Shown here piece after piece: positions 14,677-16,638 of a stretch of 16,638 nucleotides of DNA. Within the stretch, counting starts at the first letter, position 1; every line of letters begins with the position of its first letter. Under the pieces are notes generated by a model. The model ran no database searches. It saw nothing but the letters and a program-made list of their open reading frames with translations, and was not told the origin of the DNA. This stretch comes from CAZDUS01 sp964535015 (GTDB taxonomy: Bacteria > Verrucomicrobiota > Kiritimatiellia > CAIKKV01 > CAITUY01). The position numbers were made by a program, and so were the translations under genes. The stretch spans positions 1 to 16,638 of the forward strand of contig CAZHRU010000061.1 in NCBI GenBank assembly GCA_964535015.1, given 5' to 3'.

Positions 14677-16464
14677 CTACCCCGCAAACTGCAGATCATA
14701 GAGCCGCTTGTACAAACCACCGGTCACCAGCAACTCCTCATGGGTCCCCTGCTCCGCAATCCGCCCCCCATCCAGCACAATGATCCGGTCACACGTCGCA
14801 ATCGTCGACAACCGGTGCGCAATCGCAAACACCGTCCGCCCCGCCATCAACTCATGCAGGGCCGCCTGTACCAGCCGTTCCGATTCCGTGTCCAATGCGC
14901 TCGTCGCCTCATCCAGAATCATCACCGGCGGATTCCTCAGAATCGCCCGCGCAATCGCCAGTCGCTGTTTCTGCCCCCCCGATAACCGCACACCCAAATC
15001 CCCGATCATCGTTTCGTACTGCCCGGACTGCTCCATGATGAACTCGTGCGCATTGGCCCGCTTCGCCGCCGCCACAATCGCCTCCCGATCCGCCTCCCGC
15101 GACCCGTAACTGATATTGTTGGCTATCGTGTCATTGAAGAGAATCGTATCCTGCGTCACAATCCCCATCAACTGACGCAACGACTTTAGCGTGTACTCGC
15201 GCGTATCCCGCCCGTTGATCGTAATCCGCCCGCCGGTCACATCGTAAAACCTGGGCAACAAATTGACCATCGTGGTCTTCCCCGCGCCCGACCCGCCCAC
15301 CAACGCAATGCGCTGACCCGCCCGCACTTCCAGCGAAATGCCGTCCAGGATCGGCCGGTCACCATACGTAAACATCACGTTCTCGAACCGGACCGTCTCC
15401 ACCGTCGCCGGTGCCGGCGACGCCCCGGGCATGTCCCTCACATCCACCGGCGCATCCAACACCTCGAAAATCCGGTCCGCCGCCGATACCGCCTGCTGGA
15501 TCTGCAAATGCATGCGGCTGAGTTTCTTGACCGGCTCGTACATCATGAACAACGCCCCCGCATACGTCGTGAAATCCTCGAAGGGCATATGCCGGGCCCG
15601 CACGTAGATCAGCACCAGACTGACCCCGATCGTGGAAATGAACACAATGATCGGCTCAACCGCCGCATTCGCCCGCGCCACTTTGATCACCCGCCGGAAG
15701 AACGCCAGGTTCTGCTCACGGAACCGGCCCATCTCATACTCCTCCATCCCGAACGCCCTGACCACCCGCACCCCCGTGAGCATCTCCTGCAGCACACTCA
15801 CCAGATCCGCAATCCGCTTCTGCGCCTCCCGCGTGAACCGCCGCACGCGCCGCCCGAACAACGCCACCGGCACAATGCAGACGGGAAACAAAACCAGACT
15901 GATCAGCGCCAGCCAGGGGTCTATCCACAACAACGCCCCCACCGCCCCCACCAGCGTCAACGGCTGCTTGGCAATGTCCTCCACCACCACCGATACCGCG
16001 TTCTCCGCCGCCATCGTGTCGTTCGTCGTCCGCGATATCAACTCCCCCGTCCGACTGGTCACGAAATAGGAAAGCGAAAGTTCGTTGAGTCGCCCGAATA
16101 CCGCGTTGCGCAAGTCCATGACCACCCGCGACCCGACCCACCGGATCTGATACCGGCTGAGGTAATCGGCGATCCCTCGCACCAGCCCCACCAGCGGCAA
16201 CATCAGCGCCGTGACGACCACCACCGTCATCGTGGTGGAGTCATCGTAGAATTTCGGCAGTCCCTTTTTGAGAAACGCCAGAAGCCCCGCATTGGCCCCC
16301 GCATACAACGCGCCAAAGGCCACGCCGATCGCCAACCGCCCCCAGTACGGCCGCGTGAAAAGCAGCAGCCGTCGGTAAGTCTTCATGTCCTTGCCGTAAT
16401 TACCGGAAATAGGTTGTCCTGCTGTCGCCATGGTTCTCTCAACCTGAACAATTCGCCGGAGCAT
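14677..16464 (-). CDS. MsbA-like ABC exporter (fused membrane and ATPase domains)
   Basis: A 595-residue half-transporter that would dimerise in the inner membrane to export lipid A-type lipids or another hydrophobic substrate. The membrane domain with six expected helices covers about 30-330. The ATPase domain has Walker A GGSGAGKTT (390-398), Q-loop Q438, signature LSGGQ (494-498), Walker B MILDE (515-519) with catalytic E519, and switch H550. All are intact, so it should be active. The start is uncertain: 16464 has GAGG ten bases upstream, 16431 gives MATAGQ with only GAGAG, and 16386 gives MKTYRRLLLF, which is where family similarity begins. It stands alone, with repeats on both sides and no lipid A genes nearby, so MsbA function is an inference from sequence resemblance. 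Peptide or drug export cannot be excluded. Confidence 0.9.
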   Translation of the reverse strand: MLRRIVQVERTMATAGQPISGNYGKDMKTYRRLLLFTRPYWGRLAIGVAFGALYAGANAGLLAFLKKGLPKFYDDSTTMTVVVVTALMLPLVGLVRGIADYLSRYQIRWVGSRVVMDLRNAVFGRLNELSLSYFVTSRTGELISRTTNDTMAAENAVSVVVEDIAKQPLTLVGAVGALLWIDPWLALISLVLFPVCIVPVALFGRRVRRFTREAQKRIADLVSVLQEMLTGVRVVRAFGMEEYEMGRFREQNLAFFRRVIKVARANAAVEPIIVFISTIGVSLVLIYVRARHMPFEDFTTYAGALFMMYEPVKKLSRMHLQIQQAVSAADRIFEVLDAPVDVRDMPGASPAPATVETVRFENVMFTYGDRPILDGISLEVRAGQRIALVGGSGAGKTTMVNLLPRFYDVTGGRITINGRDTREYTLKSLRQLMGIVTQDTILFNDTIANNISYGSREADREAIVAAAKRANAHEFIMEQSGQYETMIGDLGVRLSGGQKQRLAIARAILRNPPVMILDEATSALDTESERLVQAALHELMAGRTVFAIAHRLSTIATCDRIIVLDGGRIAEQGTHEELLVTGGLYKRLYDLQFAG

Positions 16465-16504
16465 ACCGCACCCGCCTCATAAATGCAAACGACGGAACAG
16501 ATCA

Positions 16505-16515
16505 GGGCGCATCTC
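16505..16515 (+). repeat. Head fragment of the dispersed repeat, copy D
   Basis: GGGCGCATCTC, identical to the first 11 bases of copies A and B, is followed by TGAATTT and then immediately by a different repeat family. It appears to be a truncated copy interrupted or replaced by the palindromic array. Confidence 0.45.
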
Positions 16516-16520
16516 TGAAT

Positions 16521-16638
16521 TTCGAATGCCGCCTCCCCACCGCCAGCAGTAGCGGCATTCCTTCGAATGCCGCCTCCCCACCGCCAGCAGTAGCGGCATT
16601 CCTTCGAATGCCGCCTCCCCGCACCCAGCAGTAGCGGC
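16521..16638. repeat. 41-bp palindromic tandem array (2.9 units, cut by the window edge)
   Basis: Units start at 16521, 16562 and 16603. The first two are identical over 41 bases. The third differs at three loop positions and is cut after 36 bases. Each unit has perfect nine-base arms GAATGCCGC/GCGGCATTC around a 19-base loop. Neighbouring units can also pair across a CTTC spacer. There are no variable spacers. It looks like a REP-type hairpin array, and its length beyond the edge is unknown. Confidence 0.85.

Noticed and set aside
16521..16638. CRISPR array
   Set aside because: Units are directly abutting with no unique spacers, and each unit is itself a long palindrome.

Overview
This GC-rich window looks like chromosome from a Gram-negative-type bacterium. 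It encodes an outer-membrane porin with a signal peptide, a lipoprotein, an MsbA-type exporter and a yebC-ruvCAB recombination operon. An EF-G paralogue of the DTPGY type and a glycine-rich RRM protein would fit a PVC-like lineage (Verrucomicrobiota, Kiritimatiellota and relatives), but that placement is only a guess. The sequence is draft quality: a 100-N scaffold gap is flanked by an exact 55-bp duplication, and the right edge ends inside a tandem repeat.

Layout. (1) 1-463: the 5' part of an unrecognised minus-strand gene. (2) About 538-1803: a dispersed two-hairpin repeat, then an IS110-family insertion sequence. The IS leader carries an 11-bp inverted repeat that would hide the transposase ribosome binding site. 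(3) 2154-3248: a minus-strand porin O/P-like protein. Divergent from it, at 3627-3971, is an RRM RNA-binding protein with a structured leader and a strong terminator. (4) 4114-4479: a YajD-type HNH nuclease. It converges on a large signalling protein (4498-6363, minus) that joins a degenerate receiver and degenerate histidine kinase to a membrane-anchored second DHp domain with no ATPase domain. (5) 6503-8290: an unrecognised 595-residue lipoprotein, divergent from the signalling protein. (6) 8296-14418, minus: one tightly packed operon, EF-G-like GTPase > radical SAM (COG1313) > yebC > ruvC > ruvA > ruvB. The first two genes overlap as ATGA. (7) 14551-14620: the second full copy of the dispersed repeat. 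(8) 14677-16464, minus: an MsbA-like ABC exporter. (9) 16505-16638: a repeat fragment and a 41-bp palindromic tandem array.

How the genes fit together. The six-gene operon pairs translation-related factors (EF-G paralogue, YebC) with an Fe-S radical SAM protein of unknown substrate and the Holliday-junction machinery RuvABC. The kinase-like protein and the lipoprotein share a 139-bp AT-richer divergent control region with several dyads, so they may be co-regulated. No CRISPR array, tRNA or rRNA was seen. The observations most worth a second look are the hybrid pseudokinase/DHp protein, the IS110 leader switch, the dispersed hairpin repeat next to the IS, and the atypical EF-G active site.
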